This document shows positions 49,101-60,465 of a stretch of 64,000 nt of DNA, one piece after another (position 1 is the stretch's first letter; each line of letters begins with the position of its first letter). The notes beneath the pieces are model-generated. The model was not told the DNA's origin, ran no database searches, and worked only from the letters and a program-made list of their open reading frames with translations. Made by a program: the position numbers and the translations under genes. This DNA is from Taeniopygia guttata (Eukaryota > Chordata > Aves > Passeriformes > Estrildidae), in NCBI RefSeq assembly GCF_048771995.1, contig NC_133030.1, forward strand, positions 41,602,001 to 41,666,000. Direction: 5' to 3'.

Positions 49101-52100
49101 GAGTTTCCTGAAAGCCTGTCTGTGTAACTTTTCACTCACTTCTCACAACACATACTCCTGCCCCATTTTCATTCTCCTGGCTCTCTTACATCTCTACAAT
49201 GCCTTGGGCACCTAGGGTGTCTGAGCAATGCCAAAGTGAAGTTACTGTTTTCTATTTGTATCATCATGTCCTGAAGCTACTTGTGTGCTGTAAAAAATAG
49301 CATGGTAGGAGCCAGGATACTGCCATCCACTGTATAGTCAGCGAGGCATTTAATTCTTGCTTAGGCTTCCTTGCAAAACCAAGATGATTTATCTACTTAT
49401 TTCAGTTGCAGTTTAGGTTGCTATGTAGACTTTGAGCACTTACATGCCTTGGGAACTCTGACCCCAATCCCCAAAATTTTGTCCACCATATCTTCCTTAA
49501 AGATTTGATGCAAGGTGACAGAGAATCTCCCACTCACTTTTCAGCTTTATCAATACAGCTGAAGCATCAGTCCAAACCTATCTAACAGCAGCAGTCTCAG
49601 ACTCTCCAACTGGTACCTCCCACTGAGCATACACCACACCACATACACTCATGATCTCCCAGGAAGGGTTGTTATTACCTTCATGTTGTCCATGGATAAT
49701 ATTCAGGGTTCCATCAGGGGCACCAGCATCCTGAAACAGCTTGGCAAGGAACATTAGTGCTCCTGGTACACGCTCAGATGGTTTCATCAAGAAGGTGTTT
49801 CCACAAACCATAGCCATGGGGAACATCCAAAGAGGAATCATGGCTGGGAAGTTGAATGGTGCAATGCCAGCACACACACCCAGAGGTAGGCGGTAGGTGT
49901 AAGTGTCCATGTCTTTAGTGATGGAGGGCATGGTCTCCCCAAGGATGAGGGATGTCACACTGCAAGCATGTTCAACCACCTCTGCGGCACAAAGGGCAAT
50001 ACGCTGCTGGATGATCTGTTAACAATCAGTCCCCAAACTTTCTCTTCACTACTGCCTTGACCCACCTCTTTCTTCCAGCCACTTCTCCCACAAATTGTGC
50101 TCCAGAAAATCCCTCTGCCAAGCATTGTGAACAAATTAGGAATGGATTCTCTCTTGACCACACTACACATCATCGTGATAGGAGCACAGACACAACAGCC
50201 CCAGTACAAAATGCACAGGTGTAGTATTATTGTACCACCTGGGACTCAACCTTAGACATCTGAGCACAGGTGAGAAATTCTTATCCTTTTTTAGTAATTT
50301 GCAGTCACTTGTGGAAAAAGCTCTAACAACTTGGAAGTGATTTAAAAATACTCTATCTAAGAAAACTCTTTGGCTCAGAGCTACAATTGATACTTTTCTT
50401 TGAGTAGGGGGCTATAAAGGGATAAATATATATAGAGCAATCAGTTGCTCACGAGACCTCATCCCTTCCTGTGGGTTCTCAAACCCCCTTTTTTAACAGG
50501 AGGAGCCAATAGCTTACGGAGGCCTCGGAAAACATCTCCCTCAGCATCAGCCAGGGTCTTCCCTTGCTCAAAGGTGATGAGTTTGGAAATTTCTTTCTGA
50601 AAACGGAAAACACAAAGTTTATGAATGTTAGAAAAGTGCCTGCCCATGAAAAAGACAGAATTAACATAGAGTTGAACATCACAATGAATAGACTGAACAC
50701 AACCCAGAAAAACCTATACTGACTGATTTGCTCCTTATAAACAAGAAGCCAATAACCCACCTAGGTGACATTTTAGAAAAAAATCATCCTAGGATGGTTT
50801 GTATTCTAATGCTTTCAGGTATGACACCAAAAAATCCATCAGGAAAACCCAAAAACATAGTAACATACTTGTCTTCATCAACTGACACATGTTCCATCAA
50901 GGCTCAAAGTTCCTTCTGTGGTCTCTTGGTAAAGGGACAAATTCAGAGCAATATTCCCTAAGAAGCGCTGCCTCTCTGTTACCATTTGATGGGAAGTGCT
51001 TTGCTGCAACTCTTGACAGTCTCAGTTGATTCCTCAATCATGGCAGCACCTCATCAAGAACTCTGTAAACCCAAGTCTCTCTCAATTTAGTTTCTGAAAT
51101 CAGCTGCAATGCATTCAGCCATAGACATCACACAGAGCCATGGTATCTCACCAGATTGTCTTTGATGAGCTGTTGATAGCGCAGAAAAATTTGCTGGCGA
51201 CTCAAAACAGATGTTTCTGACCAGTTCCAAAAAGCCTTTTTGCAAGAAGCCACAGCTGCCTCCATCTCACTGGCTGTGGCTTTTGGTACACGGCCAACCA
51301 CCTCATTTGTGGCCTGAAAGAGAAAACAAATTGCATCAAAATTCAGCTTTTCCTATGTGTTCCCACCAACCATTCAAGAGTCCTTTCACAGCACACACCT
51401 AATATTCTTGTTCTACAGGTTGTACTTCTGAGTGCAGAGCACAAAGGAAATGCCTTCCTTGATTGCACACAAAAGGCCTGGGCTACAACTGGAGTAGTTC
51501 TGAAAACCTGCATTCCAAATATATCAAGTTAGGCACTCAGAAAACTACAAATGCAGTGCTGATTTCCAAGCTGGAGTTGAAGTGACTTGGCTATCTTGAA
51601 ACTTCTAGAGAGTATAAGGCAAAATTTTCCGTGGACTATGGTCTTTTTCCTCTCCATCGTCTTGGATCATCTGGCTGTCCCTCTTGCACATTAAATGAGG
51701 CAATATTCCTTTGTGAAAAGCAGTACATGACTGCATATTTGCTATTGATGTTAGCTTACCTATACCCCTAGTACTATATTTACATACAACCTTAATTCTA
51801 TAGTATTTTAACTTAAAGCTTGGTGCCAGTTTAACCTCCTTCTAATGTTATCTTAAAAATTAAATCTGCAGTGACATGACAAAAATCTCAGATATATCAG
51901 TAAGAGAGAAATGACTCAAAACAAGAGGAAGAAGATTAAACAAGAGCACTGCTTGCTACATAGACCAAATGAGCTTCATGAACATTACTTGCTGCTCTGA
52001 TCTTTTCCACAAAGCAAATGAAAATAGAGCTGTACAGAGAAGATACAGACACTGCTGTTTAAAGGCTTACTAGGAAGGCCAGGAGGATCAGAATTCTGAG

Positions 52101-55056
52101 TGTAACCTCATTTCCTTTTGTCTTTGGTGGAGTACATAGACAACACAAGTGCTACTTATCTATTTTGCATGCATAGCATCCAGCTCTGTGATTATTGTGG
52201 GTCAACAGATAGAAGCTCTCTGAAAGGAGAGGAGCTTCAGCTGTCAGCAATTTTCACCTTTTTACTCTGAGAGTAATATCAGCCTCTATCAGGATTTCAC
52301 GTTCAGCTGGGATCAAATCACATCCAGTTGATTTCATATACAGAGTGAAAGACACCCTTCAGAAATTCGACATACTCCTCACAGAGCCTTTCTATTAAAA
52401 AAAAAAGAATAACCAGAATTTAAGCTTCCTTTCTGGAAATCAGGGACTTACTATGTGAGGGAGGTAAAGGTGATAGTAACTTATTCTGAGACTGATATTT
52501 CATGTGAAAAGGAAACTGAGATGTAGTCTGCCAAGTCTAAACCCTTCTCAAGAAATATATGTATGTTTTTCTTCTGCCACATCCCTGAAGAGGCACAGAC
52601 CTCACAGTGATCACTATTTACATAAGCTGAGACCATTTCACTTACTGGGTTGTGGATATCAATCCATTCAGTAGTTTTGGACTCAATAAACTTCCCATCA
52701 ATGAAGAGTTTGGTTGTTGGCTGTGGAAGTCAAAACACTGGACAGTGAGTTATTTTTGTCTCAACATGCCTAAATACCAATGTGCCATATTACATGCAAG
52801 CCTTTATCATTTACTGCTATGTGAACCACTAGAGTCTGTATCCAGTCTTCACAGCAAGAACCCAGATAATTGCTCTCTGCCCCATTTTGCTCTCTTTACA
52901 CCAAAATAGCCAAAATTCTTTCTAAAAGCTGTTATAGAAAAAAATTCATTACTCTGCTTATGTTTGGGATTGTTTCAATCTATTTAATCAAAACCTGAAA
53001 AACTGCAATTCATAAATGTTCAGAAGAAACAGTTAATAATTCACTTCATGGGAATTCTGTGAACCCAGCGCAGACTGTACCACTGTCCCATGTGCCTCCT
53101 TCCCATCAAGCCACTAAGCAGGTTCATCTTTCCAGTTTATAGCCTCAAGCAGAAAATTGGACTTTCCCCACCCCTTGCTTGGTGTTGCAACTAAGAGCAA
53201 GAAACCTGTATCTGTGGACTATCCTGGCTGGCAGCACAGAAAAGAAAACTTTCCAACTCAGATGAAGAGGAGGGACAAGGAAAGTTTGGAATAAGGAGTT
53301 CAGACAAACATAGAACAGAACAGAAGGCAGAAGTAAAAGCTGTAATTAGCATTAGATAGGCAACAAAACTGTACCATGCAGGAAAACAAATTGTGACTGT
53401 ATAAATTAAGAAACTATAAAAGAGGAATTGACATTGGGAGGTAAGGACAGAACTAGGAGAAAGCAAGAACCAGTTAATCATGACACAAATCCATGACTTG
53501 GGGAGAACAGGTAAAAGAAAGGGGAAATGGATCTTCTGTATGAATAACAGAAATGGGACAGATCAACAAAACTGGGATATAAACCCAAATATATCAGAAA
53601 AATGAAGAAATTATGATGTGGAATTATGAAAGGGAGATGAGAACTTGGATGCTATCCAAAGTGTAATGAAGTGACAGAGATCAGAGGAAGAATCAGGAAC
53701 ATAAATGGTACTGGGTGGACAAGTGATGACAATGAAAAGTGGATAAAAGTGAAAAAAAAATTAGCAGCAATGTTAGTTGGAACAAATTGAGAAAGTTTTG
53801 AGATGAGAAAGTTAGGATCAGAAGTATAAAATAAGTCTGTTAATGGACAAGCAAAACTTAATGATTTGGAAAGCAATGCTAGAAGAGAATTAAAATGAAC
53901 AAGTTGCAGATGATTATGTAGCTGGACTCACACTTGGGGAAGAGAGGCAGAAATCTGTGCCTACAAAAACACAATCTCCTCTAGAACCTGGAAGAAAGCA
54001 CAGGAAATCTGAGTCCCTTGACCAAGTTTCCTGACTGTCAGAAAAGCTGCTGGTCTAAAGAATGACAAACTTCTATTAGCCTCAGTGCCACCGAGGCTAA
54101 TGCAGTGCAGCCACAAGCTCCAGTGCTCTATGACCGACACAGACTTCAGTGCAATGGATTTAATGTTTTTTTTCAAATTGCTTAAAAAGGGTATCTCAAA
54201 CATTGCACACACAACAAAAAATACTTTAAGCAAGCCACGAAATGGCTTGAATTAATTAAAATTAATTGCACTTTTCCCATAAGATCGCCACCTTTTTTTA
54301 TGTAGAGAATGCATCTGCTGAGGAAACATGGACTGTAGTAAAGCAGACTACTTGTGGAATTCTGGTTTGGAGTGCGGAGAGTGTGCAGCCATGGACAGCA
54401 GAGGAAAAAAGGCAGTACAACAACCAAAGCTGTTTGATACTGTCCGAAAGAAACCAGATCCTCTCTCTGGCGCAAACAGATGCATGAGGCCAGGAGTAAC
54501 GCGAGGTGAGGGCGGCCACCGCTCAGCTCCGCAGTCCGACAAATCGGACATGGAACTTTATTCCGTTCCTCCCGCCGATCACGGGCGCAGTGGCGATGTT
54601 TGTTCCACCGGACCCGCCCGGACCCGCCGGGGTTCCAGCCGAGCCGGCGGGAACGGCCTCAGCAGAGCAGAGCCGAGGGCAGTGTCCGCCGGGCGGCGGT
54701 GCCCGGGGCTCTCCCGCGCCTCCCTCCCCGTCCACCGGCTCCGCTCCGCGGGACGGGCACTCACCACCGAGGAAGAGAAGGACGCGGCGACTGAGGTGAT
54801 CCAGGGGGCACCGGCTCTCCGCGGCAGCTGGACGGGGGGCAAGCACAGACCACCTCAGGGCGGGCCAGGCAGCACCTCCCCCCGACCCCCCTTCGGCTGC
54901 TCCCGCCCGGAACCGACCCCCCGCGGGGCTCCGGGGTCAGGTGAGCCACGACCCCCCTGCGCCCCCCGAGCCGCGGCGGGCCGGGGCCGGCCGCCTCACC
55001 CTGAGCGCCACGCGGCGCCGCCCGCCCCACGCTCCCCGCGCCGCCGCCGCCGCCAT
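46103..55056 (-). CDS. ALDH6A1: ALDH6A1, methylmalonate-semialdehyde dehydrogenase (mitochondrial)
   Basis: There are twelve coding exons on the minus strand: 55056-55000, 54827-54765, 52720-52646, 51313-51152, 50596-50518, 49981-49679, 48976-48855, 48608-48419, 47709-47528, 47119-46940, 46749-46651 and 46207-46103. They give 538 aa (human 535) with all phases matching. The enzyme converts methylmalonate and malonate semialdehydes to propionyl- and acetyl-CoA in valine and thymine catabolism, using NAD and CoA. An Ala/Arg-rich N-terminus (about 1-35) is the presumed mitochondrial presequence. KLFIDGKF starts the mature domain. [17 protein letters not shown] lies in the nucleotide-binding fold. 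GQRCMALS carries the catalytic Cys320, and [12 protein letters not shown] and PMFSFTGSR are family hallmarks. It ends [10 protein letters not shown]. Exon 2 begins at a CCAG acceptor inside the CpG island. Its splice to exon 1 yields VALR-LPRRAG, and exon 2 ends SFSSSV as in mammals. Exon 1 is the least certain part. Confidence 0.96.
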
Positions 55057-55381
55057 CCCGGCCGAGGGTCCCCGCTCCGAGGCCCCCGGCCGAGGCCCCC
55101 GGCCGCGCCCCCCGCCCCGGCCCCGCCCCCGCGCGGCCTGCGGCCAATCGCCGCCAGCAGCCGCTCTGGCCTCGCCCCCCGCGGCCCCCGCCCCCCGTGC
55201 CGGGCCGCGGATTGGCGGAGGGGGCCGAGCCGCCCTCCGAGCATCACGGCCCGGCCCCGCCCGGCCCAGCTCCGCCCCGCGGCGGCCGCGAGCCGCGAGC
55301 GCGGCGCGTGGGGCTGGGGCGGGGTCTACTCTCCGCTCCCGCTCGGCCCGGCCGCGAGCGCGGTCACGTGAGGCGCGCGCC
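55057..55381. promoter_or_regulatory. Bidirectional CpG-island promoter, ALDH6A1 / LIN52
   Basis: Only 325 bp separate the two start codons. The stretch is CpG-dense and TATA-less, with a CCAAT box at 55144-55148, an inverted CCAAT (ATTGG) at 55211-55215 and several CCCCGCCCC-type GC boxes. A palindromic E-box TCACGTGA lies at 55364-55371, 11 bp before the LIN52 ATG. The island extends to about 54490 and 55770 on either side. Confidence 0.75.
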
Positions 55382-57406
55382 ATGGCGGCTGCGGCGGACG
55401 GTGAGGCGGGAGGGCCGGGCGGCACCGCCGCGCCCGCGCCGCTCCCCGCCCGCACTCCCCTCACCCCCTCTCTGTTGCAGGCGCCGACCTGGAGACCTCG
55501 CTGCTGAGCTTCGAGAAGCTGGACCGCGCCTCCCCGGACCTGTGGCCCGAGCAGCGTAAGTCCGGCGGGCCCGCGGTCCCGAGTCTGACAGCTCGGGGTG
55601 GGGTGGGGAGAGCCCGGGCGGGCAGGGCCGGGCCTCCCTGGGGCGGCTGCACGGGCCGGGCCGGGCCGGGCCGGGCGGGGTGGCGGTGCTGCCCGCAGAA
55701 GCGCTCACCCCGTGCCCACCTCCGCTTTCTCTCCCCAGTGCCCGGGGTTGCCGAGTTCGCCGCCTCCTTCAAAAGCGTGAGTGAGCGCTGCTTTGCCTTT
55801 CGCGTTTCTTCCTTCCGTGTAATAGTAGATCGGCATGTTCTCTTGCGCGCTTTACATCTTCTATGAACCGTATCTCAGTAATAAGTCCATTATATGCTAC
55901 CATATAGCTTTTGGTTTTAATGTATCTTATATATATGTGTTTCTTTTTATGCCTTCTGTAGTTCACTGTGTATGAGAATTATACTTTGGAAGCAGTAAAG
56001 GCTTTTAAACTTCAGAAAATCCTATTTTTCATACTGATTTTTTGGCTTGCGAATGGTGGTATGCCGTTTTTAACTCTAAAGTGTCCAGGAAAAAGCAAGA
56101 TTAAACATAAAGGTATTTCTATGGAGCACACTCTCATATTTTTGCTGTTGGTGTAGCTAGTTTTCAATACAGATCGTACTTCATTGTATAATTCTAAAAA
56201 TGGATTTTTCTGAATATGAACTGCTATTTTTTTCAAAACAGCCCATTACAAGTTCTCCCCCCAAGTGGATGGCTGAATTAGAAAATGATGATATTGATAT
56301 GTTGAAGGGTGAGTATGAATATTGTGGGCAGGAATTAAGGTTGCCAAAGCAGATGGGAATTCAGTAGTTACTTAAGAGGCTTAAAACACTTGTTCTTTAA
56401 ATGTTTTGGTGGTGGCCTTATGGCCTGAGATCTCTAGCCATCATATTTGCAGAATCTCCAACTCATAAGTCTCTTCATCTTGTTAATGATAGACATTTTC
56501 ATTAAACCAGTTATTTCCAAGAGCCTATCCAGATATCAGTAGCAGGCTGATTTTTCAAAATAAGCAATGTAATATTGTGTATATTTCAGTCACCTCCCTT
56601 AGCCTTTTTATCACCATATAAGTATAGTGAGCATCTCCTGCATTTTGCGAAGTAGCATTAATTTTTTGGAGGGGCTTAGCTGATCAGTTGGTGAGTAGTT
56701 TAGACTTGTTGATTGACTTGTTCAGAGATGCTCTACGTGTGTGTGTTCCCTCACAGATCCAGGAGCTCCAAGGCAATGGTGAGGCTGTACAGGCAAGTTA
56801 CAGCAGGATTAGCTAGCATGTGCACTTTCTTCATGGTGCAGCTGTTAATTTGCAGTAAATATCTTCAGTGTGCTCCTCCTGTCGTGAATTCTGAATGATG
56901 GTGTGTGATCGTGTCACAGTGACGTGTCACAGCTACAGAGTGAAAGTGAGATGATTTAACTCTGACTCGGTCCAAGAAATGGGCTTGAACTCACGTTATT
57001 AATGCAAAATAAGTCCATTCCCTTGCATACTTTTTTATAGCTTGTTCATGTTGCAGTGTGAACTTAGAGGAACTTCTAAAGTATAGGTCAAATTACTCTT
57101 TGCAATGGTGGCAGATTAAAGCATGAACTAGAGTCATGGCTGCCTTTCTCCTTACGTTAAAATTAAGAGTGGAGTCAGCTTGAATTTTGAACGTTCACTG
57201 TTCACTGAAACAGATCCTGACAGAATTATGGCTTGAAAGTGCTCTGTGAAGTACTAAACAGGTGAACTGCTATTGGAGGACTATAGAGAGGGTTAAAATT
57301 AGTCTTTTTCTCTCTTTTTAAGAGTTGGGAAGCCTTACTACAGCTAATCTGATGGAAAAAGTTCGTGGCCTGCAGAACCTGGCTTATCAGCTGGGACTGG
57401 ATGAAT
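55382..57406 (+). CDS. LIN52: LIN52, DREAM/MuvB complex subunit (3' end outside window)
   Basis: There are five coding exons: 55382-55400, 55481-55555, 55739-55776, 56242-56308 and 57323-57406. They give the first 94 residues plus one base, in phase throughout. The human protein is 116 aa and ends SREMTRGKFLNILEKPKK. That last exon is not found up to 64000, so its intron exceeds 6.5 kb. LIN52 is a small subunit of MuvB, which with p107/p130 and E2F4-DP1 forms the DREAM repressor of cell-cycle genes. The pocket-protein docking segment SLLSFEKLDRASPDLW (13-28) is intact. Its Ser24 corresponds to human Ser28, the DYRK1A phosphorylation site that triggers DREAM assembly. PPKWMAEL and DDIDMLKELGSLTTANLMEK are near-identical to mammals. 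The N-terminus is shorter than human because the start used here corresponds to an internal human Met. Confidence 0.95.
55653..55676 (+). repeat. GGGCC pentamer tandem repeat in LIN52 intron 2
   Basis: About five head-to-tail GGGCC units lie in a G-rich intron beside the CpG island. They are likely able to form G-quadruplex or R-loop structures. Confidence 0.7.
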
Positions 57407-59279
57407 GTAAGTGCTGTACACAGATATGACTGACTGCATTCCAAATCTTTCCACTGAAGCGTGTGCTTGTACATTGGTAGCTGGAAAAGTGTGTTGACAG
57501 ATTTGGCAAGTGTTTTACAGTGACCTCCTGCAACAGGATGAGAGAATGAGCTTACATCTCCAATTTACAGCCTACCTGCATGGGGGAAAACATGTGTGTC
57601 AGTCTGGTGTTACCCGGTGGCACAGAGACTTCTGTTCCTGAGTTAACATTGTGCTGCACAAATCAGGTCACTTCACTTAATTTCCCACTCAAATTCTAAA
57701 GGTATTTCTCAAAATAATTGTGGCAGTACTTCTCTCAAATTTCATGCACTGCCTCCACAGGGAAATTTGTGCATAGGAGTCTCCTGTCACTTGGCTATTC
57801 ATACTGCTTTCTGCTTCTGTAGCTGTTACTTCTTTCTACACTCAATTGTGGCGGGCAGTGATGTCACTGAGTAATAACTATGACTTTCATCCCAGTTGCA
57901 AACAGCCAACTCTTACTGTAGTTTTTTGAAGAAAGAGCTCCTTTCATTGTCTCGTTTAGGACTCTTGCTAACAGGTTGATCTAGCTTTGAGGATTTCAAG
58001 AGTATTGTAGAGTTTGGTTTTAATGCTACCCATACATACCAACACATTTATTTTTTTTTCTGTTTAGCTATTCTCTAACATAGACCCTGGTTGTAATTTC
58101 TCTTGGGCTACACAAAGCACCAAAAGTTTCAAATCTTTCACCTTCCTTTTAGTGGGTAATACAACTTAGTAGTAAACCTTTAGAGTCTTTCTGACTGCAG
58201 AGATAGGATAGCCTAATGCATTCTTAATAAAAAATCATTAAGCTTGTTTTAACATACTTTGAGTTTATTTTACTTTCAGTGCTAATATCTGTTAAGACTG
58301 TGTGAAGCATTTGGTGGAGTAGAAGTTAAAGTATAACAATGTAAAACTGAGTCAAATGCAAAGATTGGCTGATAGTTTGCTTTCTCAGTTGAGCTGTAGG
58401 TTCTGATGCCAGACAGTGTTGTTCTGCTAAATGGACTTTAGCAGAGCCTGAGTTGCAGTAAAGCTAGGGAGGTGTTTGTTTCCTTACTGCATGTGTGATA
58501 CTTGTTACATGTGGTTCCATTTCTTTCTACTGAGAACAAGTGCATACATAAAGAAGACAAAGTGGGTGAAAACTAAAATAGGAGGCTCAACAGTTATAAC
58601 TTAAGTCTTTACTTTTCAACCTTTATGACAGTTTTACATGCTTGTAACTTCTTCTCACTGAAGGCAGTTTTCCTTTACTGTAATCCATTGACTATTCTGT
58701 GTGTTGTAATGTACATTTATCTTTGAAAATTCTTACTAACAATTAGTTGTGGAATTTGTACAGAAACTGCTCAGGACTGTTTTTCCTAATACTGTCCTTA
58801 GATTATTTTCTCTTATGGACTTAGATAAGTGAGAGAACAAGAAAAAAAAAAAAAAAGCCAAAATATCTGTTCATTAAAGTTAAGAGGCTTGTGGTTTTAT
58901 CTCAGACGTATATGGTTTGGTTATTTCTCTGTACTGAAATGTACTGGTCCCCTCTTGACTTGGCTGGTGCATTGACACTGGCTGTCAAAAGCAGGACAAA
59001 GCCTGCTGCTGACCAGTCTCCTCTAGATGGCAGCATGAGGCCTGCTTCCCGCAGAAGTTTTGCTTCTTTTTTATGAAACTCTGACATTTCAGTTACGGTT
59101 TGAAGCTATTCTTCACAAGATTGTTTTTTATGACATATTTTCTTTTCAAAATGTGCACTATCTTTTTTTTATGGCATTTTCAAGTGTTTCATCAGCAGTG
59201 AGGTTGAGAGAATTCTGCTTCATTGTATTAGCAACTTTTCCTTCCAACTCTTCTCTTCTAGATCCCACTTCAAATACTT

Positions 59280-59360
59280 CATATTTTCAAATACTTTTAT
59301 TTTCATCCAAGTTATTAATTCTGTGCTGTGCAGGACCAGGGTGATTCCTGCAGCACTCCA
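59280..59360 (-). mobile_element. Possible ancient CR1/L3-like LINE fragment
   Basis: The plus strand '...TTTTCATCCAAGTTATTAAT ... GGACCAGGGTGATTCCTGCAGCACTCCA' resembles the antisense of an old amniote CR1/L3 reverse-transcriptase segment with its 'CCCTGTGGCACTCCA' signature. It is highly diverged and the limits are unclear. Confidence 0.4.
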
Positions 59361-60407
59361 TGAAAAATGTATCTATTGAGTGACATTGCAATCATGTTGT
59401 GAGATCTGTTATTGTTATACCCAGTTCACAACATACTTTACATCAATTTTGCATTAGAATTCATTAGGCAAAGTGCTGTGGGACTGGATATCTTTTGAAA
59501 AGTTTATTTATGGAGTTACTATTGCAACATTAGCATTGAAATCTGAATAATTGATTTGGCATTGTGTAGTTTGATTAATTATTAATTACTGAGTTACATG
59601 CCTTGTTTCTTGAATTCATATGAACTCTCTTACTATTTTGCCTGTATAAGTGGGCTTTCTTGACAAGTTTGGAACAGATGTATTGAATATTTTGTCCATC
59701 TTGATGGGACGTGTGGATGGCTTTCAACTAGGAACAGTTGAATACTGTTACCTGAATCCCACATTTTTATTATCTACAATCCCAGCTGTCCCAGCTTTTT
59801 GGCGATGGATTTCTCCGTTCCTCCTTTGGCTCTGTGCTTTTCAGATATTTCCTTTCTCTACAACTAACTTCCTCCCCTTTTTTTATCATAGGGGTTACCT
59901 TTACTTTCCCTAACTAACCCTATCTAGTTTGTTGACTGCCCCATGGCTTCTGTGAATCAATTTAATTTATCAACATATAATTTAGCTTTTCTTTCCAGCT
60001 TGTTCTACCATTTTCTTCCTGGCATGCTAGTAGCTGGATTCTTGCTCAAAGTATTCCTTGCAGAATATTCTTCTCTTCCTTAGCACAGGATTCACATCAG
60101 AGTATAGCTTTCCTTGAATGAAGCAGGATTTTTGTAGCATGAACCATTTAAATTTTTTTTTTTACTTTTCTCTTTAAAGACAGGCTTGGGTCTCTTTTGT
60201 GTATTTATTCTTTGTTAAAAGGTGATTCTGGAGTTCTCTAGAAGCTTCCAGGCTCAGGTCCTTGTATCAAGAAAGCCTTTTAAAAATAAATTCTTTTTCA
60301 GCACTTTCTCTGAGGTTTCAGCTTGTGTTTCCTTGTCTGCTTTTTAAGTTCTGTAAAATTCTACCTCATAATTTTGCTTGTAGCTGCTTTTCTCTGTTTG
60401 CTTTGGT

Positions 60408-60465
60408 TCTCAGAATCACAGAAACATTTAGGCTGGAAAAGACCTCCAAGATTAGAGTCCAACTT
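60408..60465 (-). mobile_element. CR1 LINE 3'-end fragment
   Basis: The plus strand AGAATCACAGAAACATTTAG, followed by GCTGGAAAAGACCTCCAAGA and GTCCAAC, is the complement of a CR1 3' terminus, here only about 58 bp long. It lies in a LIN52 intron. Confidence 0.75.

Noticed and set aside
54328-55507. Long plus- and minus-strand open frames around 54.3-55.5 kb
   Set aside because: These are shadows of ALDH6A1 exons 1 and 2, the shared promoter and LIN52 exon 1 in a CpG island.
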